A stretch of DNA of 64,000 nucleotides. It comes from Macrolepiota albuminosa (taxonomy: Eukaryota > Basidiomycota > Agaricomycetes > Agaricales > Agaricaceae). Positions within the stretch are counted from its first letter, which is position 1. Every line of letters begins with the position of its first letter. Both the position numbers and the translations under genes were made by a program. Shown here piece after piece: positions 1 through 9,514 of the stretch. Location of the stretch: assembly GCA_027475525.1 (NCBI GenBank), contig JAMWFC010000108.1:187811-251810 (forward strand), in the 5' to 3' direction. The notes below the pieces were generated by a model, which was given only the letters and a program-made list of their open reading frames with translations, was not told the DNA's origin and did no database searches.

Positions 1-610
1 AATGACTAACCTTTTTGTTGACGTTCTCTTGGACTGTCAACAGCGTGTCGAGAAGAGGAACAGCATCCCAACGATGATGTACAAGTTCTGCGATCATACC
101 AAGGTCATTAGACACTACCCGAGCTTTCAAGGCTACTCGAGCTTTCAAGGCTACTCGAGCTTTCAAGGCCGGGAGTAGTTTGTCACAAAAGATGACTGGA
201 CTCCTGTCAGCTACATTTATCGTCGTTATCTGTTGTACGCCCAGCCTATCCCTCAGGATGTCCTTGTCCACGCGGGATAATGAGATGACCTAGTTATGTA
301 GGCACTCAGTATCCGTTCAGCATCAAGTGATCGAGTGAATCATTACCACGGCATTCTTGTCTTTCCTCTTCAGGTTTTGAATCACTTTGACCTGGTGTAA
401 GGCATTGGACGCTTCGTCGTCGAGGTGTTCGAGCTCTTCGAGGTTGGACAAGTTGAGGCTGGCTTTAACAAGTTTGATCTTGTCTCGAATGTCCTCCAGC
501 CCACGCGTAAGTAACTCGAGTTCACCAACTGTGAGTTCGCTGGACGATCGTTTGTGCTTCTTGCCCGGTCGTGAATTATCACTTGCGCGCATTGAGGTAG
601 AGTTAAACAT
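1..610 (-). CDS. Partial gene for a predicted PD-(D/E)XK-fold protein, left paralogue (3' part beyond the window)
   Basis: Paralogue of the complete gene at 4107-5604. Exon 1 is complement(347..610), intron 1 is 290-346, exon 2 is complement(11..289), and a GTTAGT donor follows at 10-5; later exons are outside the window. Exon 1 lies inside the inverted-repeat arm and is identical to the right copy. Exon 2 lies outside the arm and has diverged by many substitutions, yet keeps an open frame and conserved splice sites. At 120-175 an 18 bp unit is present three times and encodes the hexapeptide ALKARV in tandem (93 codons in exon 2 against 81 in the right copy). The open frame suggests a functional gene. 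The nuclease-like assignment rests on the right copy, because the catalytic segment of this copy is not visible. Confidence 0.75.
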
Positions 611-689
611 GACGTTAGATCGAAGAAACTATGAGATGGGGAACACATCCAGCTGATATTTTAAGGAAACCCTCGTCCAAATTCTGACT

Positions 690-1605
690 CTAACTCCGTA
701 AGCACGAGGCTTGCATGCCTGGAGTACCTTCACGACGAATGAAGGTCATACCCCATTCACCAGGAACACGATTGTCTGTCCCAACATGACTGCGCTGAAA
801 GTCCGAAACTCGTGGCGGCGACCAACATAAAGCCCTAACATCTGTAAGCGTGTGGCTTACAATGCGACCATCACCGTGTGTGTAGCGATCCAAATCATTC
901 CTAGAAAAATCATATTGTGGACTGTGATAAATTTCTTGAAGACCAATAGACTTACCCTCTGCTTTTGGGTATACTAGCTTCTATTGAGATCGTTTCACGA
1001 GCAATATCGATAAACGATATCACGAGGCGCTTGGACACACAGATACCGGCAAATCAAGTAATTGAGATAGCCAACTCGTGTTTAGTACAAGAGTCGAATA
1101 GAGCGTCGAAAAACGTGTACTCAACCAGTGGCTCATTGATCGATCAATTATTGCCACAGAAGGAGTCGTCTGGGTGACCCGTCTGCCCGGCAATCAGACG
1201 ACAAGTATAAGCATGATCTGCAATCGAGGGCTATGTGGCGATCCTAGTAGACAACAATCAGGCCAAGCCTGACGCCTCGTTTCACAGACAGAACCCATGA
1301 CAGACATGTGATAGAATGACTCGTAAGTTGAGCAGTGCGACACACAAAAGGACGGGGCCTTAACAAGGGTCGAGTATGAAATGAGTCACCATACTTACTG
1401 TTTGTGTCAATATACCGGAGCGGAGAAGCAATCCCTTGACAGAACTGAGATATGAGAAAAACTTGTAGTATTTTTCTTTGTGAACAGTGGACCTACACCA
1501 CCTTCGTGTTGACTCCGCACTCTCAACGACTGTATGATCCACACTTGAACTCACTCGAAGACTCGCCTTCTTAAAGCTTACCCCACGTTTCGTTATATCC
1601 TCCAT
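690..1605 (-). other. Unresolved open frames in the left arm (mirror of 3112-4027)
   Basis: Contains minus-strand open frames at 1360-1605 (81 codons) and 690-893 (67 codons), identical to the right-arm frames 3112-3357 and 3824-4027. A short plus-strand frame lies at 965-1177. I recognise none of them. A GTAAGT donor follows codon 69 of the first frame, so a small spliced gene is possible, but identity of the arms cannot serve as evidence of coding constraint. This may simply be promoter DNA between the tRNA and the nuclease-like gene. Confidence 0.2.
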
Positions 1606-1659
1606 GAGATCACGCTAAGATTTCGGCGAGTGGTTGTTTCGTAAAGACCAGGTTTTGAT

Positions 1660-1733
1660 GGCCGACTAGCTCAGCTGGTTAGAGCGTCGTGCTAATAACG
1701 CGAAGGTCTTGGGTTCGATCCCCACGTTGGCCA
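1660..1733 (+). tRNA. tRNA-Ile (AAU anticodon)
   Basis: 74 nt cloverleaf without intron. The acceptor stem is GGCCGAC (1660-1666) paired with GTTGGCC (1726-1732, one G-U), with discriminator A at 1733. The A box reads TAGCTCAGCTGG and the B box GGTTCGATCC. The anticodon stem is TCGTG/CGCGA and the loop CTAATAA gives anticodon AAT, read as inosine in the mature tRNA. A T-run at 1742-1746 can act as the Pol III terminator. Confidence 0.97.
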
Positions 1734-1866
1734 GGCCATTCTTTTTGTCCCTTTCTTCAATCTAATCTAGTCTATATTACGTAAGGTTCATCGACTTCTT
1801 TGCGAATTGTGGCCAAGTTACTTCACTTTTGTTTTTTTTTATTCCATCGCCTTTGTATATTGACCC

Positions 1867-2660
1867 ATGACAACCTACTCTGCTTTCTTCTCTTCTGGCC
1901 TTCTCGCATCCCGTAACGCCGCTGACTCGTCATCCGACTATGACCCATACTCTCCCACTCTGCTTGCATCTCCATTGTCCGATAGTGACATCGAGCCTGA
2001 CACAGACCGCGAAAACACGCCCACCCCCGAGAACGTCCCTCGCACCGCTCTCACTCCAGCTGTCTCTCAAAGGCGTCTACGCAAGCGCCGTTCTAGCCTG
2101 ACAATCGGCACGTCCCCCATGCACGCTATACGCTCACCCCAACGCAATGCCGGCGCCGCCCTTCAGCTGCAGATGCACCTCCCCAGCCCCTCCCGCTCTC
2201 GCAGTGGCAGCCTCAATGCGACAGGTACAAACAACATCGCGTCTCAGAGCACCTCACTTGTTGGTCGGATGCGCAGTGGCAGCGTTGGCGCGGCACTCCG
2301 GTGGGTCCTCGTGATATTTTTTTTCGTGCACTCTGGGTCTAAAAATAACGCATACACTTCAGTCCTCGCCGCAACTTCCGGCGTCTAGTCTCTGTCCCGG
2401 CGGCCGCCCCGCCGCCGACGGCGCCGCTCCCCGCCGTGCCCGCTCTCTTCCTCTCTCCTGTACAACCCTGGCTTAACGCGTCACATACCTCGCTCGCCGG
2501 CGCTTTCCAGAAATCCGCATTCCTCGCACAGAACATTGTCGACACCCGTGCCCCTCTCGCTGTTCGCACCACGTCGGATCAGCCTACCATTAAGGGTCGT
2601 CAGCGCGGGTTCTCGCTGAGCAATGGCCTGACGATCGATGAAGAGATCAAAGAAAATTAA
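1867..2660 (+). CDS. Two-exon hypothetical protein, Ser/Pro/Arg-rich, 243 aa
   Basis: Exon 1 is 1867-2300 and exon 2 is 2363-2660, joined by a 62 bp intron (GTGGGT donor at 2301, TTCAG acceptor ending at 2362); splicing is in frame through an Arg codon. Without splicing the frame ends at 2388. The N-terminal half is acidic and Ser/Pro-rich, with a basic RRLRKRRSS stretch that could be a nuclear localisation signal and several RSxS motifs suited to phosphorylation. The middle has an Ala/Pro run. The C-terminal 75 residues are better structured and end in a conserved-looking GFSLSNGL segment. There is no signal peptide or membrane segment and I recognise no family. It is single-copy, sits between the two inverted arms and is preceded by a T-rich tract typical of fungal promoters. 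Confidence 0.75.
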
Positions 2661-2983
2661 TTGGCACGACATAAGCGTTTATGGATCCAGCAATACACTT
2701 CTATCATTATATTCCCCCTGCTCATATCGCATACATATTTATGGTTTCTCAGCGCATACATAACTTATTGCAATATCCCTAATTAGGTATTCCTTAGTTT
2801 CCCTTAATCACAACAATACCTCCATGCAGACGGCGTCCTCCACGTATTTAAATTTTGCTCGTATATCAATCAGGTAGTCACAACGTACTAAGAAGCCAAG
2901 GTTGACAAAACACTGGACAATGATCCACCTGAGAATGGTATTTGGCGAATGATAATTTTTCCATTTTGGAAAAGTAAAATGAA
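2661..2983. other. Intergenic, AT-rich; probable 3' UTR
   Basis: Unique spacer between the stop codon of the two-exon gene and the right arm. It is AT-rich, with several polyadenylation-like AT stretches (2700-2800). No open frame is supported. T-runs at 2952-2980 lie downstream of the right tRNA (minus strand) and can act as its terminator. Confidence 0.5.
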
Positions 2984-3057
2984 TGGCCAACGTGGGGATC
3001 GAACCCAAGACCTTCGCGTTATTAGCACGACGCTCTAACCAGCTGAGCTAGTCGGCC
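2984..3057 (-). tRNA. tRNA-Ile (AAU anticodon), second copy
   Basis: Base-for-base inverted copy of the tRNA at 1660-1733, with intact A and B boxes, cloverleaf and AAT anticodon. On the minus strand it is followed by two T4 runs within 2960-2980. The two tRNA genes point towards each other across the spacer. Confidence 0.97.
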
Positions 3058-3111
3058 ATCAAAACCTGGTCTTTACGAAACAACCACTCGCCGAAATCTT
3101 AGCGTGATCTC

Positions 3112-4027
3112 ATGGAGGATATAACGAAACGTGGGGTAAGCTTTAAGAAGGCGAGTCTTCGAGTGAGTTCAAGTGTGGATCATACAGTCGTTGAGAGTGC
3201 GGAGTCAACACGAAGGTGGTGTAGGTCCACTGTTCACAAAGAAAAATACTACAAGTTTTTCTCATATCTCAGTTCTGTCAAGGGATTGCTTCTCCGCTCC
3301 GGTATATTGACACAAACAGTAAGTATGGTGACTCATTTCATACTCGACCCTTGTTAAGGCCCCGTCCTTTTGTGTGTCGCACTGCTCAACTTACGAGTCA
3401 TTCTATCACATGTCTGTCATGGGTTCTGTCTGTGAAACGAGGCGTCAGGCTTGGCCTGATTGTTGTCTACTAGGATCGCCACATAGCCCTCGATTGCAGA
3501 TCATGCTTATACTTGTCGTCTGATTGCCGGGCAGACGGGTCACCCAGACGACTCCTTCTGTGGCAATAATTGATCGATCAATGAGCCACTGGTTGAGTAC
3601 ACGTTTTTCGACGCTCTATTCGACTCTTGTACTAAACACGAGTTGGCTATCTCAATTACTTGATTTGCCGGTATCTGTGTGTCCAAGCGCCTCGTGATAT
3701 CGTTTATCGATATTGCTCGTGAAACGATCTCAATAGAAGCTAGTATACCCAAAAGCAGAGGGTAAGTCTATTGGTCTTCAAGAAATTTATCACAGTCCAC
3801 AATATGATTTTTCTAGGAATGATTTGGATCGCTACACACACGGTGATGGTCGCATTGTAAGCCACACGCTTACAGATGTTAGGGCTTTATGTTGGTCGCC
3901 GCCACGAGTTTCGGACTTTCAGCGCAGTCATGTTGGGACAGACAATCGTGTTCCTGGTGAATGGGGTATGACCTTCATTCGTCGTGAAGGTACTCCAGGC
4001 ATGCAAGCCTCGTGCTTACGGAGTTAG
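3112..4027 (+). other. Unresolved open frames in the right arm
   Basis: Open frames at 3112-3357 and 3824-4027. The first has a GTAAGT donor after codon 69 (3319), and acceptors at 3470 (CTACTAG) and 3499 (TTGCAG) would each give a protein of roughly 75-100 aa. The second begins after a TTTCTAG acceptor near 3817. I see no family resemblance. The segment may instead be the upstream regulatory region of the gene starting at 4107. Confidence 0.2.
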
Positions 4028-4106
4028 AGTCAGAATTTGGACGAGGGTTTCCTTAAAATATCAGCTGGATGTGTTCCCCATCTCATAGTTTCTTCGATCT
4101 AACGTC

Positions 4107-5604
4107 ATGTTTAACTCTACCTCAATGCGCGCAAGTGATAATTCACGACCGGGCAAGAAGCACAAACGATCGTCCAGCGAACTCACAGTTGGTGAACTCG
4201 AGTTACTTACGCGTGGGCTGGAGGACATTCGAGACAAGATCAAACTTGTTAAAGCCAGCCTCAACTTGTCCAACCTCGAAGAGCTCGAACACCTCGACGA
4301 CGAAGCGTCCAATGCCTTACACCAGGTCAAAGTGATTCAAAACCTGAAGAGGAAAGACAAGAATGCCGTGGTAATGATTCACTCGATCACTTGATGCTGA
4401 ACGGATACTGAATGTCTCTGTATCTAGGTCATTTCATTATCCCACGTGGACGAGGACATTTTGAGCGATAGGCTGGGCGTACAACAAACAAGCATTATCG
4501 ATGTAGACTGCAGCAGTCCAGTCATCTTTCTTGACAAACTACTCCCGGCCCTGAAAGCTCAGCCAGCGTCTAATCAACTCGACCATATTGCACACCTTGT
4601 AACTCATAGTTGGAACTCGGCCCCTCTTCTCGACACGTTGTCCACGGTTGAAGAGAACGTCAACAAAACGGTTAGTCTTGACTCTATCTTATATCATATA
4701 ACTTAATCGACCTTGAATCAAGTCGGAAGCAGCTTCTAGAATCATCATAGATGCGTGGCTTTTACACGGTATACGGCTTATCAAGAGCATGAATAATGCT
4801 TACCAAACTGTCCTCTTCCCTGAACTCTTAATATGGGCACGCAATTCCGAGAGCGACGATCCACCAGAGATTAGGTACAGGGACCAGACGACATACCTTG
4901 TAGGCAGTGTTGATTATGCGCTGTTGAGCGTTTTGCCGCATGAAAACGACCCTGTATCAGAGAAGAGTGAGTACACATATGCCGTTACCAGAAGTTAGAG
5001 TCTCATTACACATATCAACAGGAATACACGAGAGGCTGTTAGGAAATGATAATGCCGCTCGCACTTTGCACTTCTTTAGCGACAGTGATATTCTCAATAT
5101 CTACGAGGCCAAACGCCCGAGTCAAAGCCTCAAAGTTCACGAAGCGCAAGTCATTGCACAATGCCTTGCAATGTAAGTTCTATCATGTTGTGCACCGAAT
5201 TCATCTGCTATATTTACTTACATCATTGATAGTATGGCAAAATGCAAGTGCGTACGATTTTGATTTGCGATCGTGTTCAGTGTTGGCTGAGTGATCTATC
5301 CTAGCGCCAGTAGTCCGAACTATCTAATACACAATCTCGCGTTTACTCTTACCAGTGGAGCAGTTTGGATCTTCGGTGTAGTAGACTTAGAGGGAAGGTC
5401 ATGCATCAGGACTACTGAAATACGGGTGGATGTCAATGATATGAAAGGCCTGGAGGACCGCTCCGTTCAGTCCCTGATGACCCTTATCATGATTTGGGTA
5501 AGTATCTTCACCACAAAGATAGTTTCCAATCACTCATTACTGTCTTGCAGAGCACACAACCAGCGGATGTCATTAAAGCAGCTATGAACACACTTCGACA
5601 GTAA
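4107..5604 (+). CDS. Seven-exon gene, predicted PD-(D/E)XK nuclease-fold protein, 387 aa
   Basis: Exons: 4107-4370, 4428-4670, 4723-4966, 5022-5172, 5233-5247, 5305-5497, 5551-5604. All junctions are GT-AG and keep one frame; exon 5 is a 15 nt micro-exon. Residues 1-90 are basic and helical (possible DNA-binding or coiled-coil region). The C-terminal part shows the order expected of a PD-(D/E)XK core: Asp233 in YLVGSVDYAL, then the Glu279-x-Lys281 pair in ILNIYEAKRP, then a helix with Gln293 (EAQVIAQCLA), then strands (GAVWIFGVV). In this superfamily the Asp, Glu and Lys bind metal and water for phosphodiester hydrolysis. The gene model is firm; the fold is my inference from motif spacing, and the role (host nuclease, or relic of a selfish element) is unknown. 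Exon 1 and the promoter lie in the right inverted arm. Confidence 0.8.
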
Positions 5605-5639
5605 ACAAACGACACCATTGCAATAGTCAGATTTAGTTG

Positions 5640-6075
5640 AATTTCATATATGAGCTCGGAAAACCCCTCTGGAGACGACTATTCCGAGGGTCCCACTCCA
5701 TAAAATAGTTTTCAGTGAATATACAATGGTTCGTAGTGAATATACGATGTTATACGTGAAATACATGAGGCGATCTAGAGGTTGTGTCCAATGCCGAATG
5801 CCGTCGATCAAAACATGGGTATCGTAGAGGGATACCTTGCGCAAGAACCAGCCACACCTCAGTTCGTACCGCATTGACGTGCACGATACTGAGTACATTT
5901 GTTTTATCTAAAAACTGTACTCACCGCACGTCAACCGCTGATATGCCCATGTCCACACAGGTTGACAGACCGGATCATAAGAGAAGGGAACCATTTCAAG
6001 TGAATCCGGATTCGAGTCAAAGTACTCTGAAGGATAACGGGATGTCTTCAGAACAATGATGAGCACTCTAAAATA
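5640..6075 (-). pseudogene. Broken third copy of the F-box gene
   Basis: Read on the minus strand, this segment matches pieces of the neighbouring F-box gene in order. 5940-6030 resembles the exon 2/3 junction (the WSVNxxGHG region, forward 7020-7110). 5785-5890 resembles the region encoding DPPLLIEDVGR and the preceding PHLQQFLC (forward 6225-6330). The middle of the gene is missing and frames are broken. It is a tandem remnant left by duplication and internal deletion. Confidence 0.6.
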
Positions 6076-6174
6076 TCAACTGATTAACGTTAGCACTATC
6101 ACGATACTTGATAGAAGACTCCATCAACTTTTACATCTGAGCTCGTAGAACCAATACATATACGATGTTCTATT

Positions 6175-7795
6175 TTAATAAAATTTAGGAAATGTAGAGG
6201 TTTCAAGAATGAAAATAGCACGGCGATCTTCGATGACGATGCGTCCAACGTCCTCGATCAAAAGAGGTGGATCGAACGATGCCTTGCACAAGAACTGCTG
6301 AAGATGTGGAGAAACTCTGAGTTGATGTGCTGTGACAACTTCTGAACGTAGATGATTCGTCGTGCCCACTTTTACTAGGATCGAACCTTCTTTCTCCACA
6401 AGCGCCTTGTGTGTTCCTGCCGTAAGTAGATGGTACTCGTGGGGCACATTCATATACCGCGAAAGATGCGGCGGGTGCTCAACATTGTGAGGAATCACTA
6501 GATGGTAAAGTTCGTGACGGGAAGTCAAAACAAGAATAACGGCCTCATTGTCCTGAATCGATTGACGATGTCTAAATTTATGATCCCCATGACTGTCGAA
6601 TGATGTCCATCGAGGTTCTGACGGAATCTGGGTAATTGTGGGGGAGATAGGTTGTTCTTCGGTAATCGTGCCTATATCATAAACGAAGACATTATGGGCG
6701 GAGACAAAGGCCAACCGGTCCCCAGAAAGCAGCGATACAGAAACCTACATTGCGTTTGCGTATATGAATGTTTGTGTACACAGAAAGGAGCCTCACGCAC
6801 CGGGTGCTTGGAGTCTGGATCGTTAGGGAAAATCACCGTTCTACGATGCAGAGACGCCGTCGAGGACCTCCAGTCAAAAATTTCGATGTACGACCGAAAC
6901 CAATATGTATACATGAGCCTGGCGAGCAGATTACCAGAAATACTGACGGATAATACACTGGTACGGGGCTCGGTCGCTGGAAAAGAATGTAAAAGATGTG
7001 CTTCCAGGCATGCAGAGGACCCATGTCCACGCAGGTTGACAGACCAGATCATAAGATCAAGAGAACCAGTTACAGACTGTTCTGGTGTGTGAGTCCAGAT
7101 TCGAGTCAGTATCACTCGTCTTACGCATAAGACTGCAATACAACTGACCATAGTATTCCGAAGGATAGGTGACCATGAAAAACTTGGACATTGGACTCAT
7201 GTAATCAACGTCGACGGCTCCGCAATATAGGAATTGGCGTTTGGCGTCTTCACGTGGTGGCACTAATAAATTGCTCCGCATTTGGGGATCTTCAAGGTCA
7301 TGGCACAAAACTGAACCATTGCGCATAGTGATAAGAAGCCAGCGTCCACCTGGGACCAAAGTCAACGTAAAATCAGCGTCCAAGGAGATCACGCGCTCAT
7401 GAACCGGATGGCTTTTACATTGCCATTCCCAATCGGCACTCCTTCGTTGCAACACCCAGGATTCCAGTTCCAGAACTGAATACATATCGAGAGCTTCTTC
7501 CGTTGCCATTCGGAATCTTTTCTCTTCCAAATAACTTCGATACTGGTTCGTCCACACTTCCCGTGTTCGTGAAACGTCATTTAAGTTTTTGCAAACCTAT
7601 AGACATCGATCTATTTCCGGTTTTGCATTGAAAGCCTATGGACCCACCCACCTGTCTCATCATAAGCACGTCACGCCAATGGACATGCTTCAGAATTTCG
7701 GTCAGAATTTCCGAAGGTAGGTCGCTGAACCTGAACGTATGTCGGGGTTCCTTGGGTTTAACAGCTTCAAAATGCTTCCAAGCAAGTGAAGAAAT
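6175..7795 (-). CDS. F-box protein gene, copy 1 (start codon lost or not identified)
   Basis: Exons on the minus strand: complement(7652..7795), complement(7149..7596), complement(6837..7081), complement(6175..6744). Lengths of exons 1-3 (144, 448, 245 nt) equal those of the paralogue at 51477-53093, and all splice sites are GT-AG. The N-terminus holds an F-box (FSDLPSEILTEILKHVHW, with the exon 1/2 junction just after MMRQ), expected to bind Skp1 in an SCF ubiquitin ligase. The rest resembles the long beta-rich, uncharacterised C-terminal region of agaricomycete F-box proteins. The codon aligned with the paralogue's ATG is ATT (7795-7793). No in-frame ATG lies before the F-box, so it either uses an upstream exon (an ATG at 7907 opens a short frame ending near a GTACGT donor) or is a fresh pseudogene. 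No internal stop is present. Confidence 0.7.
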
Positions 7796-7907
7796 GACGT
7801 ACCTTGCGTCTCCACGACCAAGCCCTTACCAGTGATGAAGGAATCCACTGGTCTAACAGTTGGGTGTCGAAACGCCAACTACCTAGTCCGAGATAACTAG
7901 AGGGCAT

Positions 7908-9096
7908 GTCCTTGGGGAGACTCAGAGGGCAGGATATATGTCAATGTCAGATGCGGCCTCACTGTTTCTACTACATCTAAGCTGTCGTTATTTTCCATGC
8001 GCAAGCAGAGACTCAACCGTAAAAGCCGGCATGCTAAAAATACGTGTACCTATGTCACATATTGTCACGGGTGAAACGGGAAGCGATCTAAAACGGTGGA
8101 GTCACACGAGAGCGTTCAGTCAATCTTTTTTATTTTATTTTATTTTTTTTTGGAGTGGCATTAATGGAGGGAGCGTCGACGCCCTGGGTGTCCCTCTCTC
8201 ACCCACTGTGCTGCACACCTGTGGTTTAAAGCTGGTTCCTATGGTTAGACAGGTAATGGGTTAGTAGTCTCCACGGGGAAATGCCTTTACACACTAGTGT
8301 GGGACTACAGGCCTGGGTCTAGGATCATTCTATCCCTTCCATTTTGTCAGGCCCACTATCCACTAAAACCCTGCCTTGATCCACTTCTTGTGGATCTGTA
8401 ATAAGAGTAGTGTCTACTATTCCTGTTCCTTCATGTCTCTGTAACTATGTTTATTGGTAACAATTTCTTATCAAGCTTTTTGTTTGTTAGCTTGAGATCT
8501 AGATCAGCCTTCCTGGTGATGGAGGCACATAGCGACATCACAACAGTATGTATCATATGTTGTATGGGAGCTTGCTTTGTGCTATACCATACATGTCCAG
8601 CAGAGTCCACTACATCACTGTAGCGGAGCAGTTCCCAGTGTGCCATAGCATACAGAGCTGTGGACATGTCACAATGTGCTGTATGACATGGTCTAGTAGA
8701 TTGATAAAAGGTGGGCACACACATGTGCATGCAGGCCTGGCAGATGCCAGTGGATACTAGCAGACATCAATGTGCATCAGTAGCTGCTAGCAGGCATCAG
8801 CCCATCAGTGAAAACCTCCTCTGTTAGTGGACATCAGGGCATGATTAAATCCTCCTCAAGGTTTCCTACTTCCTTCCCCTCTCCCTTCCTCTCTGCAACA
8901 ACTCAAGGCTGCACACCTGCCCTTCTCTCTTTTTCCATCCAACACCAGCATATATTTACAAAAGGGCCCTGCAGATCTACACAGGCCTATGCAAGCCACC
9001 AGCAGATATCTATGCAGACCTACATTGACTCACTCAAACCTATGCAGGCCCATGCCAGCCTGCATGGGCCACCAGTGGACATCCATACAGGCCTAT
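7908..9096. other. Non-coding flank, no supported gene
   Basis: The first 150 bp continue the upstream homology shared with the other F-box copy. A T-rich stretch lies at 8130-8152. From 8700 to 9090 there is an irregular repetition of CAGCAG/GCATCAG/AGGCC(T)ATG words, low in complexity. Short open frames here look random. The target duplication of element 1 (CCTAT) is at 9092-9096. Confidence 0.5.
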
Positions 9097-9364
9097 TGTA
9101 ACATATCGTAGTGTAGTCAAATAATTAATATACCATTATATTAATTATTTATTATTACTTTACATACCAGCTGGCTGCCTTACATAAGGCAGCCAAAATA
9201 ATTAATATACCATTATATTAATTATTTATTATTACTTTACATACCAGCTGGCTGCCTTACATAAGGCAGCCAAATTTACTGTCATACTCGTAGTACTAGA
9301 ATCGAATACCAATCTGGTTCTGTGGTGTGACTGTAAGGCTAAGCAACTACTTGACTTTGTTTCA
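9097..9364 (+). repeat. 5' LTR of element 1, with internal 77 bp tandem duplication
   Basis: 268 bp against 191 bp for the 3' LTR; the difference is exactly one extra 77 bp unit (units about 9118-9194 and 9195-9271). Outside the duplication the two LTRs differ mainly by transitions, several of them C in the 5' LTR and T in the 3' LTR. Contains two copies of the hairpin GGCTGCCTTA-CA-TAAGGCAGCC (9173-9194, 9250-9271). Confidence 0.95.
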
Positions 9365-9514
9365 CTTTTTTGAACCTTTCAGGTTCAATTCTGATACTAC
9401 GGACAAAGACTACGTGTCTAGACTGATAGCCTAGACTATGATTGCATCAAACAGTGTATCAACTTCTTTGACACACGCTTCTGGATTAAAAGAGACGTAG
9501 CAACACCTGATTGG

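Larger units (their letters stand above)
306..1733. repeat. Left arm of a 1,428 bp inverted duplication
   Basis: Reverse complement of 2984-4411 (coordinates sum to 4717). No difference was found in the stretches compared by eye, and all encoded open frames translate identically. Outer identity stops at 305/4412, inside intron 1 of the flanking genes; beyond that homology continues as diverged paralogous sequence. Inner identity stops immediately after the tRNA-Ile gene. The arm holds the tRNA, about 1 kb of possible promoter DNA and exon 1 of the nuclease-like gene. Confidence 0.9.
2984..4411. repeat. Right arm of a 1,428 bp inverted duplication
   Basis: Reverse complement of 306-1733. The inner end coincides with the 3' end of the tRNA-Ile gene (base 2983 is the first mismatch). 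The outer end is inside intron 1 of the nuclease-like gene (4412 is the first mismatch). The spacer between the arms is 1,250 bp. Confidence 0.9.

Noticed and set aside
965..1177. 70-codon frame between tRNA and nuclease-like gene as a gene
   Set aside because: It appears identically in both arms only because the arms are identical; no splice or composition support, and it is antisense to other equally weak frames.
7938..8264. 108-codon open frame as a gene
   Set aside because: Low-complexity T-run inside, no splice signals or homology, and it starts in the upstream flank of the F-box gene.
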